Shown here piece by piece: positions 1 to 12,652 of a stretch of 64,000 bases of DNA. The stretch is from Cranoglanis bouderius (taxonomy: Eukaryota > Chordata > Actinopteri > Siluriformes > Cranoglanididae). The stretch is from contig CM042558.1 of the NCBI GenBank assembly GCA_023630585.1, forward strand, positions 13,224,800-13,288,799. Reading direction: 5' to 3'. Each line of letters starts with the position of its first letter. Position 1 is the first letter of the stretch. The notes under the pieces are model-generated. The model was not told the origin of the DNA and made no database searches. It saw only the letters and a program-made list of their open reading frames with translations. The position numbers were made by a program, and so were the translations under genes.

Positions 1-2095
1 TTAGTTTTTTATGTAGTGGTCTTTAAATGAAAGAGAGAAAAGAAAAGAACCAATCCTTATGGTCATTATGGTTAGACTGTTCTAGACCTTTGCATATTTA
101 ATATTTCATGCTTATCTCAAAAGTTATTAGTTTGTTATTAGAAGGATCACTATATTGGGCCATTAGATGTTTATGTTCATAAACATTGCTTTTTTAAAGC
201 AATGATGCTGTATTAAAAAGTGTCTCAAAATTATGTCTGCTGCACCTGTGGTAGATGAGCTGCTCTCAATGAGGTTTACCATCTGTGTCCACCTGAGGAG
301 ATTCTGCGCAAGGTGTAGAGACGGTGTTGTCTGAGTGAACCTACATGTGGCAACATTTCAGTACCCATAAGACGAACTCTCCCACGCAGACCTAAAAGTC
401 TTGAATACCCAGCAAGGTAGCGCCTGGACCCTTCTCACTGCAACAAGCACATGTTTCTGTTTGTGACATTCTGTAGACTAATAACTCACTAGGGTAATTA
501 TAACAGCATCTGCCTTCATCAGTCCTAGCAACCCCAACAGAAGTCTGGCTCGATCTGATTGGCAAGCATAATAATGTTTGCCGCACATTGACAGGTGAAT
601 TAAGTGAATAAATGGTGTGTCCTGTTTCAGTGTTAAGAAGTTCTTTTTTGAGTTCATCATGAGACAGAGTGCTGTTATGTGTGCAAGGAGGCTAGAAATG
701 TCCCAAATGGTTCTGGCCATGACGGGAGACAAGGGCACTTGCATACATCTAAAAAAACAGAGACCACAGAGTAGAACTTTAAATGGAAGGTCTGTAATTG
801 GAAAGCAAACCTTAAAAATCATCTGTGTGCTGGGGCAATGGGGAAATGACACTAAGCACTGCACAGGTCTACTGACATGAAGCAGTCCAGTGGTTGCATG
901 GCTTGGACAACATCTGACAGGCTTAGCATATGAAAGTCAAAATTCAAATCTAGACTTGGACTGCCATCCTTCTTTCATACAAAGTGAAAGTCACATTACA
1001 TAAAAAATCTAATGTCACTTCACAAGTTTTGACATAAGGCTTCAATAAATACCCCATCATTGCTATAAAAATGATTTATTCAATCTATAACGGCCCAAAA
1101 TAGTTGCTGATTAAACAAGTGTTACCAAATTGAAAAAAAATACAGTAACAACCCAAATTAATGATAATTCAGTCTTTTCTCTTTCACATAGAAACAAAGT
1201 CATACTACAGACAACCTCTAATGTCACCGTGCTTTGCTTGATAAAAGATGCATGCAGCATTCATGAATGTGTAATGACGGCCCAATGTAGACAGTTGTTT
1301 TTTTTTTTTCTTGTTAAAAGCTGGCACAAGTTTAGACAGAATCATAGATAAAGGGTCTAAAATCACAGCAGGGAAATGAGCTAAGAAATGTGTAGAGATG
1401 AATAGTGATCTATTGGCACAATCAGACTCAAGGCTGTTGCACTGTACCATAGAGTATGCTGCGGTGTGCTGTAAATGTAACTGCTTGAACATTTATCAGC
1501 TTTACTCTGATTACTTCAGTGCACAATGGGTAAATTGGCCAACTTTCTAAGGTTATCACAAGTAAGTGGTCTTAGGGGAAGGCCAGAGTAAAGTCTGCTG
1601 CAGACTTGACACAGAAAACAAATTGGCACGATTTTTGAATTCAGTAAATCTAGAAACCTCTGGACAAACCAATTCTGTATCATCTCTAGGTTTCTCCCTC
1701 AAAGCCATTAAGTAAACATGTTTTCTCCAAGCCCCACTGTAAGAGCGTTTTCTGCGTACAACAAATTATACAGTAACTGTTAAGAGGAGAGCATGTTGTG
1801 CGCACTGCGTGTTCTTAGTGTAGTGGAGATTAGTGGGACAGGGACTGGCACATCTAATCAAACATCCTTAGAATACCAGGTCTGTTATCTGGGCTACATT
1901 TAGTCAACATGGTGTTGCTGTTGCCTGGGTGGCTTGCAGACTGCAAATGACATGCTCGTGGTTTTTAATGGTGCAGACTGGGTGTATTTTTATCAGCAAA
2001 TACAGACAAACTTTGTTGGCCAGAGTCCCTTGATGACAAGCTTTTAAAATTAATGAAGCACAAACAGAGATTATTATAGAGGGGTGCAATGCAAT
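1..2095. other. noncoding, nothing recognised
   Basis: Only short unsupported open frames occur here, and there are no repeat ends or exon-like motifs that I recognise. It may belong to the copine intron that follows exon F in transcription order. Confidence 0.5.
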
Positions 2096-2097
2096 GC

Positions 2098-2400
2098 CAC
2101 TATCTGTATCTGTTTCTGCATCTGTTTAGTGCTCCAAATATTCATATCTGTGTCTGTATTTGCAAAAAGAAAGGTTTCTTTTTAAATTAAATATGAACCC
2201 TACCACTAGGCCCATGGAAAAACTGGGAAACACTGGGGAAAAAAAACAGAGACTGAAATGGTTAATTTCACAAATTCCTATTTTCACAATTTCAACTACG
2301 ACCATGACCAGGCAGATACTAAGGATGAATGAATAAAAGAATGCTAAATGCACTGTGCATTGGCTCACATGCCTTTCTTTGTCCAGTAGGTCTCATATTT
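2098..2400 (+). repeat. interspersed repeat, 'TCTGTTTAGTGCTCCAAATA' family
   Basis: The sequence shares ordered blocks with 51301-51535, 52730-53300 and 61255-61560. The blocks are a TGTATCTGTTTAG.GCTCCAAATAT start, a CCCTACCAC..GGAAACACT segment, and a GACC.TGACCAGG core followed by an ATGCA..GTGCA stretch. The class is unknown. The Tc1 element at 2563 lies just to its right. Confidence 0.55.
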
Positions 2401-2800
2401 GACCACTCCCTCGTGTCCACGATTTTCATATCGGACCGCTCACTTATACCCATGAGCTCAATACTGTATCTGACCACTTGTCTACATGAAAGTAAATTGT
2501 GTCTGAAAAGTGGTCTCCTACATAATATGCTGCTTTCTTTAATGAGTGTGTGTGTATGTATACAGTTTCTCACAAAAGTGAGTACACCCCTCACATTTTT
2601 GTAAATATTTTATTATATCTTATAATAACACTGACGAAATGACACTTTGCTACAATGTAAAGTAGTGAGTGTACAGCTTGTATAACAGTGTAAATTTGCT
2701 GTCCCCTCAAAATAACTCAACACAGCCATTAATGTCTTAACTGCTGGCAACAAAAGTGAGTACACCCCTAAGTGAAAATGTCCAAATTGGGCCCAAAGTG

Positions 2801-3840
2801 TCAATATTTTGTGTGTCCACCATAATTTTCCAGCACTGCCTTAACCCTGCTGGGCATGGAGTTCACCCGAGCTTCACAGGTTGCCACTGGAGTCCTCTTC
2901 CACTCCTCCATGACGACATCACAGAGCTGGTGGATGTTAGAGACCTTGTGCTCCTCCACCTTCCGTTTGAGGATGCCCCACAGATGCTCAATAGGGTTTA
3001 GGTCTGGAGACATGCTTGGCCAGTCCATCACCTTTACCCTCAGCTTCTTTAGCAAGGCAGTGGTCATCTTGGAGGTGTGTTTAAATTTACAGCATTTGGC
3101 AGACACCCTTATCCAGAGTTTCGGGTCGTTATCATGTTGGAATACTGCCCTGCGGCCCAATTTCCGAAGGGAGGGGATCATGCTCTGCTTCAGTATGTCA
3201 CAGTACATGTCACAGTACACTCCCCAGTGTCGGCAGCACTCATGCAGCCCCAGACCATGACATTCCCACCACCATGCTTGACTGTAGGCAAGACACACTT
3301 GTCTTTGTACTCCTCACCTGGTTGCCGCCACACACGCTTGACACCATCTGAACCAAATAAGTTTATCTTGGTCTCATCAGACCACAGGACATGGTTCCAG
3401 TAATCCATGTCCTTAGTCTGCTTGTCTTCAGCAAACTGTTTGCGGGCTTTCTTGTGCATCATCTTTAGAAGAGGCTTCCTTCTGGGACAACAGCCATGCA
3501 GACCACTTTGATGCAGTGTGCGGCGTATGGTCTGAGCACTTACAGGCTGACCCCCCACCCCTTCAACCTCTGCAGTAATGCTGGCAGCACTCATACATCT
3601 ATTCTGCAAAGCCAACCTCTGGATATGATGCTGAACACGTGCACTCAACTTCTTTGGTCAACCATGGCGAGGCCTGTTCTGAGTGGAACCTGTCCTGTTA
3701 AATGGCTGTATGGTCTTGGCCACCGTGCTGCAGCTCAGTTTCAGGGTGTTTGCAATCTTCTTATAGCCTAGGCCATCTTTATGTAGAGCAACAATTCTTT
3801 TTTTCAGATCCTCAGATAGTTCTTTGCCATGAGGTGCCAT
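2801..3840 (-). pseudogene. Tc1-like transposase, broken (copy 1)
   Basis: This is a DD34E cut-and-paste transposase relic. The start ATG at 3838-3840 (MAPHGKELSEDL) opens a paired-type helix-turn-helix region. A TGA at 3658-3660 interrupts the frame exactly in the GRPKKL motif between the two helix-turn-helix units. The frame then continues through WSDETK (first catalytic Asp) and is shifted near 3215-3240 by a net 22-nt deletion relative to the 43-kb copy. The last part (HDNDPK and PIEHLWG) contains the second Asp and the Glu but is split by 13 residues translated from a SINE remnant. All three catalytic residues are present, but never in one frame. Confidence 0.92.
3080..3120 (-). repeat. 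SINE 3'-tail remnant inside the Tc1 transposase
   Basis: About 39 bp (ATTTACAGCATTTGGCAGAC and on to CCAGAG) matches the tail of the SINE seen whole at 62100-62269, at the same base of the Tc1 transposase. The head and body of the SINE are missing. Because 39 is a multiple of three the reading frame is preserved through it. Confidence 0.85.
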
Positions 3841-4216
3841 GTTGAACTTCCAGTGACCAGTATGAGAGAGTATGAGAGCGATAACACCAAACTTAACACA
3901 CCTGCTCCCCATTCACACCTGAGACCTTGTAACACTAACGAGTCACATGACACCAGGGAGGGAAAATGGCTAATTGGGCCCAATTTGGACGTTTTCACTT
4001 AGGGGTGTACTCAATTTTGTTGCCAGTGGTTTAGACATTAATGGCTGTGTGTTGAGTTATTTTGAGGGGACAGCAAATTTACACTGTTATACAAGCTGTA
4101 CACTCACTACTTTACATTGTAGCAAAGCGTCATTTCATCAGTGTTGTCCCATAAAAAGATATAATAAAATATTTACAAAAATGTGAGGGGTGTACTCACT
4201 TTTGTGAGATACTGTA

Positions 4217-7200
4217 TAATGTGTTGGGAGGCATCATTCCCCTCACCTCTTTCATTAGTAAAAGTAGCCATTTTGATTATTATACCACCATCCTATGATC
4301 CTATGACCCACCACAAAACAAAAAAAAATTATTTTGTCCAGCCTTGGATAACTCAAAGGTCAAATGACCAATCACAAAAGCTTCCACAGCCACAATAACA
4401 CGGACACAACCCAACCACTGTAAAAAATGCAATTACAGCTGTAACACTGTAGTACACACTGGTCCTCAGAGAAAATAGGCCTACCTAACCTACACTGAAG
4501 GAGCTGCTCATTCAGGTCTTCACAAAAAGGAGCCTGTATTATGTCTGGTACAAATATTACATACACGGTTAATCACAGTTACCTGAGGTAATCGCAATTA
4601 ACCAGTAGATTCCACAAACTTCTATTTATGTATATAAAGTTAGTAAACACAATGGTTATTTGCAATATGTTTCTTGATATACTCAAACTGCTGCACATTT
4701 TATGATTAATCATTTCATCTATGAATTATTTGTAACTAGAGATGGCATGATACTTTTTCATATATATATATTTTTAATCCAACATTTTCAGCTTTAAAAT
4801 GAACCATGTTTAATTCGGGTACTTCACTTAAAATTACTCTGTAATCCTACCGGAAAAAATACATAACTATAGGCATGATTTACAAAAAAGCCTGTTGTTG
4901 TGGTAAATCATTACGTGGCCTACTTAACATCACTTTCCATTACGTTACGCAACTCTGATAATTCAGGCTATATTTGTTACAGAATAAGATCGGATTCTTA
5001 TTTCTATATAGCTTTTTTTCCCCTCCGATATCCAATCTAGAATTTCCTGATGATATCAGCCCAAAAGTGACATTGCATATGCCATCTTTGTTTGTAAGAT
5101 TACAGAGTAGCAACTAGTTTACAGGCTCAACACATTATATTTATTTGTTCATCTACTATAATGCAAAGCAGCAAATCCCTTGTGGTGGGACTATATTGTG
5201 GTGGAAGAAATGGACAATATTAAAAACAGATATATGAATCAATGTTCATAGTTTCTTTAAGCTAGTTTTTCCACTTACTTTGTAAACTGATGCATAAAAG
5301 CAATATAACGCTCAAGATGTGTTATCGCAAACGACATCATGGCTGTGATTTGGTTGCAGTCACAAGCTAAACGCGAGAGCCATAGATTTTCATGTATTCA
5401 TGATAACGCACTCCCTCTTTTGTTCTATTTCTTAATCACATTTTTAAAGGTTTATATTCAAAGAATTAGAAAATTCAATACATATATTTTGATACAAAAA
5501 TCTGCCTGATAAAGTCATGTTTGGGGATTATTTTACAGGTAAAAAAAAAAAAGAGAGATGAAATATGATGCTACCCACCTTTCTCAGTACCTCATTCTCA
5601 GGTTGAAAAGCACTAACCTAAATCATGTAATTTGCACTTGCATTAAGGCTTAAAAATTATTTTTTATCATCTCACATGGTGCAAAAGCAACAGAAACCTG
5701 ACATTCCATCTCTGCCTCTAATTTAGGCTGATCTGACCCACTTCAATGCAACCTGATCGTAGAAAATGCCATATTACTCTGCCAGATGTTAGTGAAAAAT
5801 GGCATGGTCTTTGGGGCAAGAACCAGATCTGCTTCATCAGCAGTGTAGTGCGATCCATTATTCTGAATATCAATGTTAACAGCATACCAAAGAGGTCTGT
5901 GAAACAGCCCACGGGCTCAGTAAAAGGTAGGATGCACAGCAGAATTTCAATAGGGGCAGGTAAAGTATCCCCAGGGGCCAGTTTCGCTCTGATATATGTG
6001 CTGAATATACTTTATGAGAAATATTACTTTTAAGACCTTGATCCCATCTCACATACCACAGCTGAAATCACCATTCAGTTTGACAAAGGTGACTGAATGA
6101 TAGCATTTGGGTATGATTGATTAGCAGGCAGTGTGCACTTCATTCTTAATCAGAAACATACCAGGCCTCTCTCAGGATATAGTCAACACAAGATGTTATC
6201 AGCTTGTTAAGCCTGTTCTGAGCCCTAGGATCCCCCACATGCAAGATTCAAATGGAGGCTATATAGCTGGAAAAGATCTAGACATCCCTCCAGCTGCGAA
6301 GAGGAAATCAATACTATCGGTGTTATCAGTGTGGCCTTTTGTCAACATGTAAGTCCCTTAAGCCTCAGTGTGGTGTGTGTTGAGTTCAGATAATCATGCA
6401 TTTCTCCGTACTGTACATATCGCACACAATAAAGCATCTTCGACCAAGAAAGTGATAAATTCTCGCTCGCAGAGGCTTCAAAGCAGTGTTACTATGAATG
6501 CAAACTTTAATACACTGAAAAAGACACACTATTAGCATCACATGAATATATATGAATAAAATTTGTTTCACTCTGCCGACATTTTACATTCTTTGCTACA
6601 TTCTTTTTTTTTTTTTTTGATTACATTGAAGAACGGACACTTTTTCATTTTTACTCAAGTTTCTTTTTTTTTTTTTTTTTTTATTTACTCAACTAAAATT
6701 CTGATTACCTTAAGGATTTTTTTCATGCCTAAGCACTTCTACTGTGTTACAGTGAGCAGTGCAGCAAAAGACACTGAACACAAATTTATAAACTTTCATG
6801 TAGAATATTTGGGTAGCATTCTAGCTGATAACATCTATCCTTGCCCAAGTTTAGGCAAAAAAATCCCCCCCACACAAGAGTTTGTCTTGAGGGCTTGCCA
6901 AATCAGACTTCGCATTTATAAACACATTCATGCAGCATTTCACCCGTAACCAAGGCTGATTATCATCCAGGGAGGTACTTTGATCCTTCCTAACAGCAAA
7001 GTCTATACCACTCTGAGCCATCTAAAGGGTTTTCAAATCTACACACACTCATTCTTATGCAAAAATATGCTCATGGCCTCCCACACATACTGCATATACA
7101 TGCATATTTACTTAGCCCCGTTATCAGGAACATCCATCAGCATTATAAATTACATTCTCAAATACCAGTTCTAAGCTTAAGTGCTAAACCAAAGCTCACT

Positions 7201-7232
7201 CTACTAAAGCTCTCATTAATTTCAAATAGTTG
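4217..7232. other. noncoding, nothing recognised
   Basis: This is AT-rich sequence with two T-runs near 6605-6619 and 6664-6682. No exon, repeat terminus or RNA gene was recognised. Confidence 0.5.
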
Positions 7233-7919
7233 TGTCTTATTTACTGTCAAATTCTCAAATCTGATCGGTGAGGTGTTGATTAATTTTCTATAAAAGCAGT
7301 TCTGACAATAGTGCAATAGTGATTAAAATCACTGGTTTATATTATTGCACTCTTTCTATTGTTTCTATAGTGACAATTCATTCACAGGAGCTTGTATGCC
7401 ATATGCTCCACATAATCTAAGACTAATAATAAACAGATAACAAATGTGTCATTTAACATAGAAGCATGTCTAACTGTTCATATGGTGACGCTTTCTGTAA
7501 GGAGATGTTCATTTAACATTTATGGAAAGAGTCTCAAGTGTCATTGCTTTGTAACAGTAAGTAAGTTTACAGACACCAAAAACTTTGCACTGGCCAGTTT
7601 CTTCATAACACGACAAGCTATGCTTTTTGTCTTATTGACTTCAAGAGAGAAAAAAGAGAGGCTGGTGAGTTGTTTGGAAGTTTCTCAATCATAAATGTTA
7701 CTATAAATCCTTAAAAGGAGCTAAGATGTGTTGTTATTTAATTAAAATCGTAATCATTACCTTTGTATAAGAGGAATAAAACACTTTAGGACGTGCTGTT
7801 ATTGGAAAATAATCAACTTTGGGGTGGTAACAATAAGTCCTCTTCATGTCGAGCTACATCGCAACACACCATCACTAATTATTTTCCTATAACAGCATTG
7901 CCATGTTTTATTCCTTATA
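7233..7919 (+). repeat. palindromic MITE (TATAACAGC family), about 690 bp
   Basis: The left end resembles GTTGAATTCTCGATTCTGAT, followed by GGTGTTGATTAATTTTCTAT. The right 150 bp is a foldback: GGAATAAAACAC and CTGTTATTGGAAAATAATCA near 7771-7818 are inverted at 7875-7917 (AATTATTTTCCTATAACAGC, TTTTATTCC). Related pieces occur at 25010-25600, 26240-26300 and 44867-45176. The transposon superfamily cannot be told from the sequence alone. Confidence 0.65.
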
Positions 7920-7921
7920 TA

Positions 7922-9517
7922 CAGTGCATCCGGAAAGTATTCACAGCGCTTCATTTTTTCCACATTTTGTTATGTTACAGCCTTATTCCAAAATGTATTA
8001 AATTAATTATTTTCCTCAATGTTCTACAAACAATACCCCATAATGACAACGTGAAAGAAGTTTGTTTGAAATCTTTGCAAATTTGTTAAAAATAAAAAAC
8101 GAAAAAAACACATGTACATAAGTATTCACAGCCTTTGCTCAATACTTTGTTGAAGCACCTTTGGCTCCAATTACAGCCTCAAGTCTTTTTGAGTATGATG
8201 CTACAAGCTTGGCACACCTATTTTTGGGCAGTTTCTCCCATTCTTCTTTGCAGGACCTCTCAAGCTCCATCAGGTTGGATGGGGAGCGTCGGTGCACAGC
8301 TATTTTCAGATCTCTCCAGAGATGTTCAATCGGGTTCAAGTCTGGGCTCTGTATGGGCCACTCAAGGACATTCACAGAGTTGTCCCGTAGCCACTCCTTT
8401 GTTATCTTGGCTGTGTGCTTAGAGTCGTTGTCCTGTTGGAAAATGAACCTTCGCCCCAGTCTGAGGTCCAGAGCGCTCTGGAGCAGGTTTTCATCAAGGA
8501 TGTCTCTGTACATTGCTGCATTCATCTTTCCCTCAATCCTGACTAGTCTCCCAGTTCCTGCAGCTGAAAAACATCCCCACATCATGATGCTTCAACCACC
8601 ATGCTTCACTGTAGGGATGGTATTGGCCATGTGATGAGCGGTGCCTGGTTTCCTCCAGACATGACGCTTGCTATTCAGGCCAAAGAGTTTAATTTTTGTT
8701 TCTCATGGTTTGAGAGTCCTTCAGGTGCCTTTTGGCAAACTCCAGGTGGGCTGTCATGTGCCTTTTACTGAGGAGTGGCTTCCATCTAGCCACTCTACCA
8801 TACAGGCCTGATTGGTGGAATGCTGCAGAGATGGTTGTTCTTCTGGAAGGCTCTCCTCTCTCCACAGAGAAATGCTGGAGCTCTGTCAGAGTGACCATCG
8901 GGTTCTTGGTCACCTCCCTGGCTAAGGCCCTTCTCCCCCAATCGCTCAGTTTGGCCGGGCGGCCCGCTCTAGGAAGAGTCCTGGTGGTTCCAAACGTCTT
9001 CCATTTGGAGGCCACTGTGCTCATTGGGACCTTCAATGCTGCAGAAATTTTTCTGTACCCTTCCCCAGATCTGTGCCTCAATACAATCCTGTCTCGGAGG
9101 TCTACAGACAATTCCTTGGACTTCATGGCTTGGTTTGTGCTCTGACATGCACTGTTAACTGTGGGACCTTATATAAACAGGTGTGTCCCTTTCCAAATCA
9201 TGTCCAATCAACTGAATTTACCACAGGTGGACTCCAATCAAGTTGTAGAAACATCTCAAGGATGATCAGTGGAAACAGGATGCACCCGAGCTCAATTTTG
9301 AGTGTCATGGCAAATGCTGTGAATACTTATGTACATGTGATTTTTTCATTTTTTATTTTTAATAAATTTGCGAAGATTTCAAACAAACTTCTTTCGCGTT
9401 GTCATTATGGGGTATTGTTAATGAATAAATAATGAATGTAATCCATTTTGGAATAAGGCTGTAACATAACAAAATGTGGAAAACGTTAAGTGATGTGAAT
9501 ACTTTCCGGATGCACTG
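7922..9517 (-). mobile_element. Tc1/mariner element, CAGTGCATCCGGAAAGTATT family
   Basis: This is a 1596-bp element flanked by TA (7920-7921 and 9518-9519) with terminal inverted repeats beginning CAGTGCATCCGGAAAGTATT. It carries a transposase relic on the minus strand. The left TA is the last TA of the MITE at 7233-7919, so the Tc1 landed at the MITE border. Confidence 0.95.
8139..9126 (-). pseudogene. Tc1-like transposase missing its first catalytic Asp
   Basis: The ATG at 9124-9126 opens MKSKELSVDLRDRIVLRHRS, the N-terminal helix-turn-helix, followed by a GRPAKL motif. Around 8690-8700 about 23 bp are gone compared with the usual KILWSDETKIELFG segment. That removes the first catalytic Asp and shifts the frame, and the break lies between short ACAAA repeats. 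A TGA falls in the KHGGGS segment just above 8585. The last part is open (MMWGCFSAAGTG to KGASTKY) and includes QQDNDSKH (second Asp, with Pro changed to Ser) and PIEHLWRDL (Glu). Confidence 0.93.
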
Positions 9518-9519
9518 TA

Positions 9520-10735
9520 ACACGTAGTCAGTGCTCCATTTCTAAACCCAATTACACTAGTGTCTTTCATGTGGATCTAGCTAGAGGATGAATATTCTGT
9601 GTACCATTAAGGTTTCTATGCCACAGGTGAGGGATCAGGAGAAGCCGTATAACTAGTCAACGTGATTTGTTTGATAGCTCCTTGTTCCTAAGATGGACTG
9701 AAAGCTTTTGTGTGTAAAAGATAGGAAGCGCAGAGAATAAAAAACTACAAATGAGCTCTCTTATTGATCTACAAACCAGGCAGGCAATAGAAATCCTTTT
9801 GATATTGTAATGAAGGTGTTTCAGTGGAATGATGTCTGGCGCCTGTCCTCATATCAGAGAGCAGCTCAAAGAGAGAGGGATGCTTTAACCGCACCACTAA
9901 CCTCTCTAAATAAATTTGTGACTTAATTTAGATTGTGATCATTCTCAGAAGTGATCAAATTAACCTGAAATTCACAAGATTTGGATTGATCTCTTTTTAA
10001 ATTTACTTGGTAATTCAAACGATGTATGTGAACTGCCTTATAGACCTACAGATCCTATCAATATCTGTAACTCACGGACATTTGGCGGAAAAGGAAAATC
10101 ATTTCCATCAGTGGCGATTCACTAAGGCTTTCATCTGGAAATTAAAGATCAAAACTTATATTCAGGGTCTTGCAGCATATAAACTACTGAAAGCAGTGAT
10201 TAAAATGAAAAATTGGAATTAGTCACTTATATTAAAATCTTTATAGACGTTTCATTGTCCAGTCTTGTTTTGTATAGTCATTTTCATGGATCGATTTCCA
10301 TAGATATTGGTGAGGCAGGATGACATTAGTAACGACATAGCCTCAAACTAAATGAAGTCATGAGGATATCACACTTGACTTATGCTATAGGCTTCTATCC
10401 AATGAATTTTTAGAGTACTCTGTAATAGGCAGTTGAGAATCGAAAATATACAGTCATCCAGCATATCGTCAGGCAACTCGTTTAAAGTGGTTTAACCTTT
10501 GTTCAACTTTGTTTGATGTAGCAAGTATGGCAAGTGGTTGCCAGGTTTTAGCAACATTTCCAGCCCAAATAGACCTCATGAACCACACAAAAGGTCTGAA
10601 TCTAGCCCACAATTTTGGGCATTTCTTCTCTTTCTCAGCCTCTGCGTAGGAAACTAGGTCACTGTGGTGCACACGTATTTCTCATGCATGGATATCATCC
10701 ACTCCATAATTCCCATTTCCCTCTCCCAATCTTTG
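9520..10735. other. noncoding, nothing recognised
   Basis: No conserved coding motif or repeat end was recognised in this stretch. Confidence 0.5.
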
Positions 10736-10739
10736 TAAT

Positions 10740-11048
10740 ACAGTATATCTTACAATAAATTGTTCTGTATATCATAGACTATTTCTAGACATATTTTACT
10801 CATTTCAAGCTTGAAATAGTCTTGTTCTATTGGCAGATAGTTTTGCTAATTTAAAGCATTTATTTCTAGGAAGAAGGAAAATTATCTGCCAATAGAATAA
10901 GAACATTTAAAGCTTGAAATCATATTTAGGAATAGGTTTAATAATCTTATATTTGATTTCTTTACTGTAAACTTATTATAGGAAATAGTAGATTAGTTTG
11001 ACTATATTCAAAATCTTTTCACTTGCCAAGATGTAATTTTTTGCAGTG
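10740..11048 (+). repeat. hAT-like MITE, right end preserved
   Basis: A 40-bp imperfect inverted repeat (arms about 10802-10841 and 10880-10920, containing TCTATTGGCAGATA) is followed by a right end CAAGATGTAATTTTTTGCAG ending in TG. Ends of the type CACTGCAAAAAA are typical of hAT-derived fish MITEs. The left terminus is not recognisable here, but a left-end fragment of the same family occurs at 32154-32176. Confidence 0.6.
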
Positions 11049-11972
11049 AAAAGAGCCTCCACTGTTTGAGCTCTTCTGAAGAAAGCTTGTTGTCAGCTAT
11101 GTTGTGTACAATTAGAGACTATAACTCATCTTTCCATTTCTATGCACAGTGTGTTAATCTTCTTCTAGCCCCCCAGTAGTGTTAGTTTCTGACCATAACA
11201 CAACTGTTGGCTGGACATTTTTGGTTGGCAAACTGTTTCTTAACCCAGCACTGACATTGAGGAGTTTAAAAATACTGACAAAGTGCATTTACATGGTAGA
11301 TGTACTTGATAAAATGGCAAATGCACAGCTATAACGTGGGTGTACATAATAAACTGACCACTGACAGCATATATTTACTGTCAGAGAAGTACTTAGGGTT
11401 CATTTATGTGAAAGTATGCTGTGTTCTGTAGATCAATTTTTTTTTGCCGTTAGAAGAGGCTACTGAGTTTAAACGCCACCTTACTATGAATGTGTAATAA
11501 CAAAAATAAAAAGACGAAGGAAGGGAGGTCAATTATCAGAATTATTATCCATAGTGTATATAATCCAAAGTGTAGGCTGTTTTTGTGGTAATTAGACAAG
11601 AGTCCCAGCAGTGAACCACCAACTACCATCTAATGAGATGAGGAATGTAGGAAAGCATTAACCAAAGTGACCAACCTGTCGATGAAAACCTGTCAACTCA
11701 GAATTTAATTACAACATAAATCTTGAATGCCAGTGAAGATCACGTTAATTATAAAGATTAATTATCAAGTAAAAACCTGTAATTACTGTAGAAAGAGCCT
11801 GCGGTCCTCTCATGAAGTCAGTGCTGGTTAGTGGTGTACTAGTACTGTATTTAAGCACTAGTAGGAGTACAAACATACACTATATACAATATACATAGAT
11901 CTTTATAGTGACACCTTTATTAACCATACATTTGACAATGTCTGTAAATAAAAAACACACTGGTATACATAC
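11049..11972. other. noncoding, nothing recognised
   Basis: Intronic sequence downstream of copine exon F in transcription order. No exon for the next conserved copine segment was found. Confidence 0.5.
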
Positions 11973-12036
11973 CCTGCAGTTTCCAAGCTCCTCTGCCGAC
12001 AGGATGATGGCTCCACACTTCTTCCCAGGGATCCCC
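11973..12036 (-). CDS. cpne5: copine exon F (linker into second C2 domain)
   Basis: This 64-nt exon completes a Gly codon from exon E and encodes GIPGKKCGAIILSAEELGN, followed by CR. In copines this GxPGKKCG..IL.AEEL segment starts the C2B domain. The acceptor is gattgcag and the donor gtatgt. The exon ends on a codon boundary. The next expected exon (CANKLDKKDFFGKSDP region) was not found to the left, so the rest of the gene probably lies beyond base 1. This places the gene at more than 38 kb within this window. Confidence 0.92.
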
Positions 12037-12309
12037 CTGCAATCAAGGCAGAGTGTTAACTCTTACAAAGTGAGAATTAAACAGATGTAACAGCATGACA
12101 ATGCTAGGTGTCCAGTAGTGAGGCATAAAACCATCTTCCAAATGCACACAAAGTCTGCTGTATTCCCGGAAAATATCTGAAGAACAAATCAGATACAACA
12201 TGGCTTTATGTTTCTTTGTACTGCCACCCTGAAATGATAAACTATCTCAGGTTATTTTACCGCCTGTTATACATTTGGGAGACTCATGAAAGTCTTCTTC
12301 CATATGCGC

Positions 12310-12612
12310 TCAGACTAGTCGGAAAAAGGATACGAAGTGACTGGAGGCAGGAAGATAGCTGACAATAAAAGCCACAAACCATGCAGCAGATTTTTTATAG
12401 CATATAACAATTGGATGCCCAGTGGTTTGCACACACTTTCCTCCAGAGTCAACTAATCTTGCCCATCCCTGCTTGAGTTGCATAACAATTTCATTAGCAT
12501 TGCTTTCCTCCAGATGGCTAAGTTTCCCACTGGGAGCCTGCGGCAGAAATAAAGGCAGATGCAGGCTCTGTGGAACCATGTTGGTCATGCCCGTGCTGAA
12601 GCACCAACCCAA
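12310..12612 (-). other. 100-codon open frame, unassigned
   Basis: An uninterrupted frame reads QAPSGKLSHLEESNANEIVM, then an LKQGWARLVDSGGKC stretch. The N-terminal half has protein-like composition, but I recognise no family, and no splice sites or partner exons are apparent. It lies just outside the Tc1 element at 12653. It may be a repeat-derived fragment or chance. Confidence 0.2.
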
Positions 12613-12652
12613 ATCTGTTTTGGCAGAGACTTTGTTTTAATATGAGAGAATA

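Larger units (their letters stand above)
2563..4214 (-). mobile_element. Tc1/mariner element, copy 1 of the CAGTATCTCAC family
   Basis: This is a 1652-bp element flanked by TA dinucleotides (2561-2562 and 4215-4216). Its ends are inverted repeats beginning CAGT.TCTCACAAAAGTGAG. Both arms also contain an inner copy of the AAAAGTGAGTACACCCCT motif (about 2748-2780 and 3992-4024), giving the IR/DR layout known from Sleeping Beauty-type elements. A broken transposase lies between, on the minus strand. A SINE remnant is embedded in the transposase at 3080-3120. Confidence 0.93.

Noticed and set aside
2856..3260. 134-codon open frame on the plus strand
   Set aside because: It is the antisense shadow of Tc1 copy 1; the minus strand has the DDE motifs.
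8161..8634. 157-codon open frame on the plus strand
   Set aside because: It is the antisense shadow of the Tc1 transposase on the minus strand.
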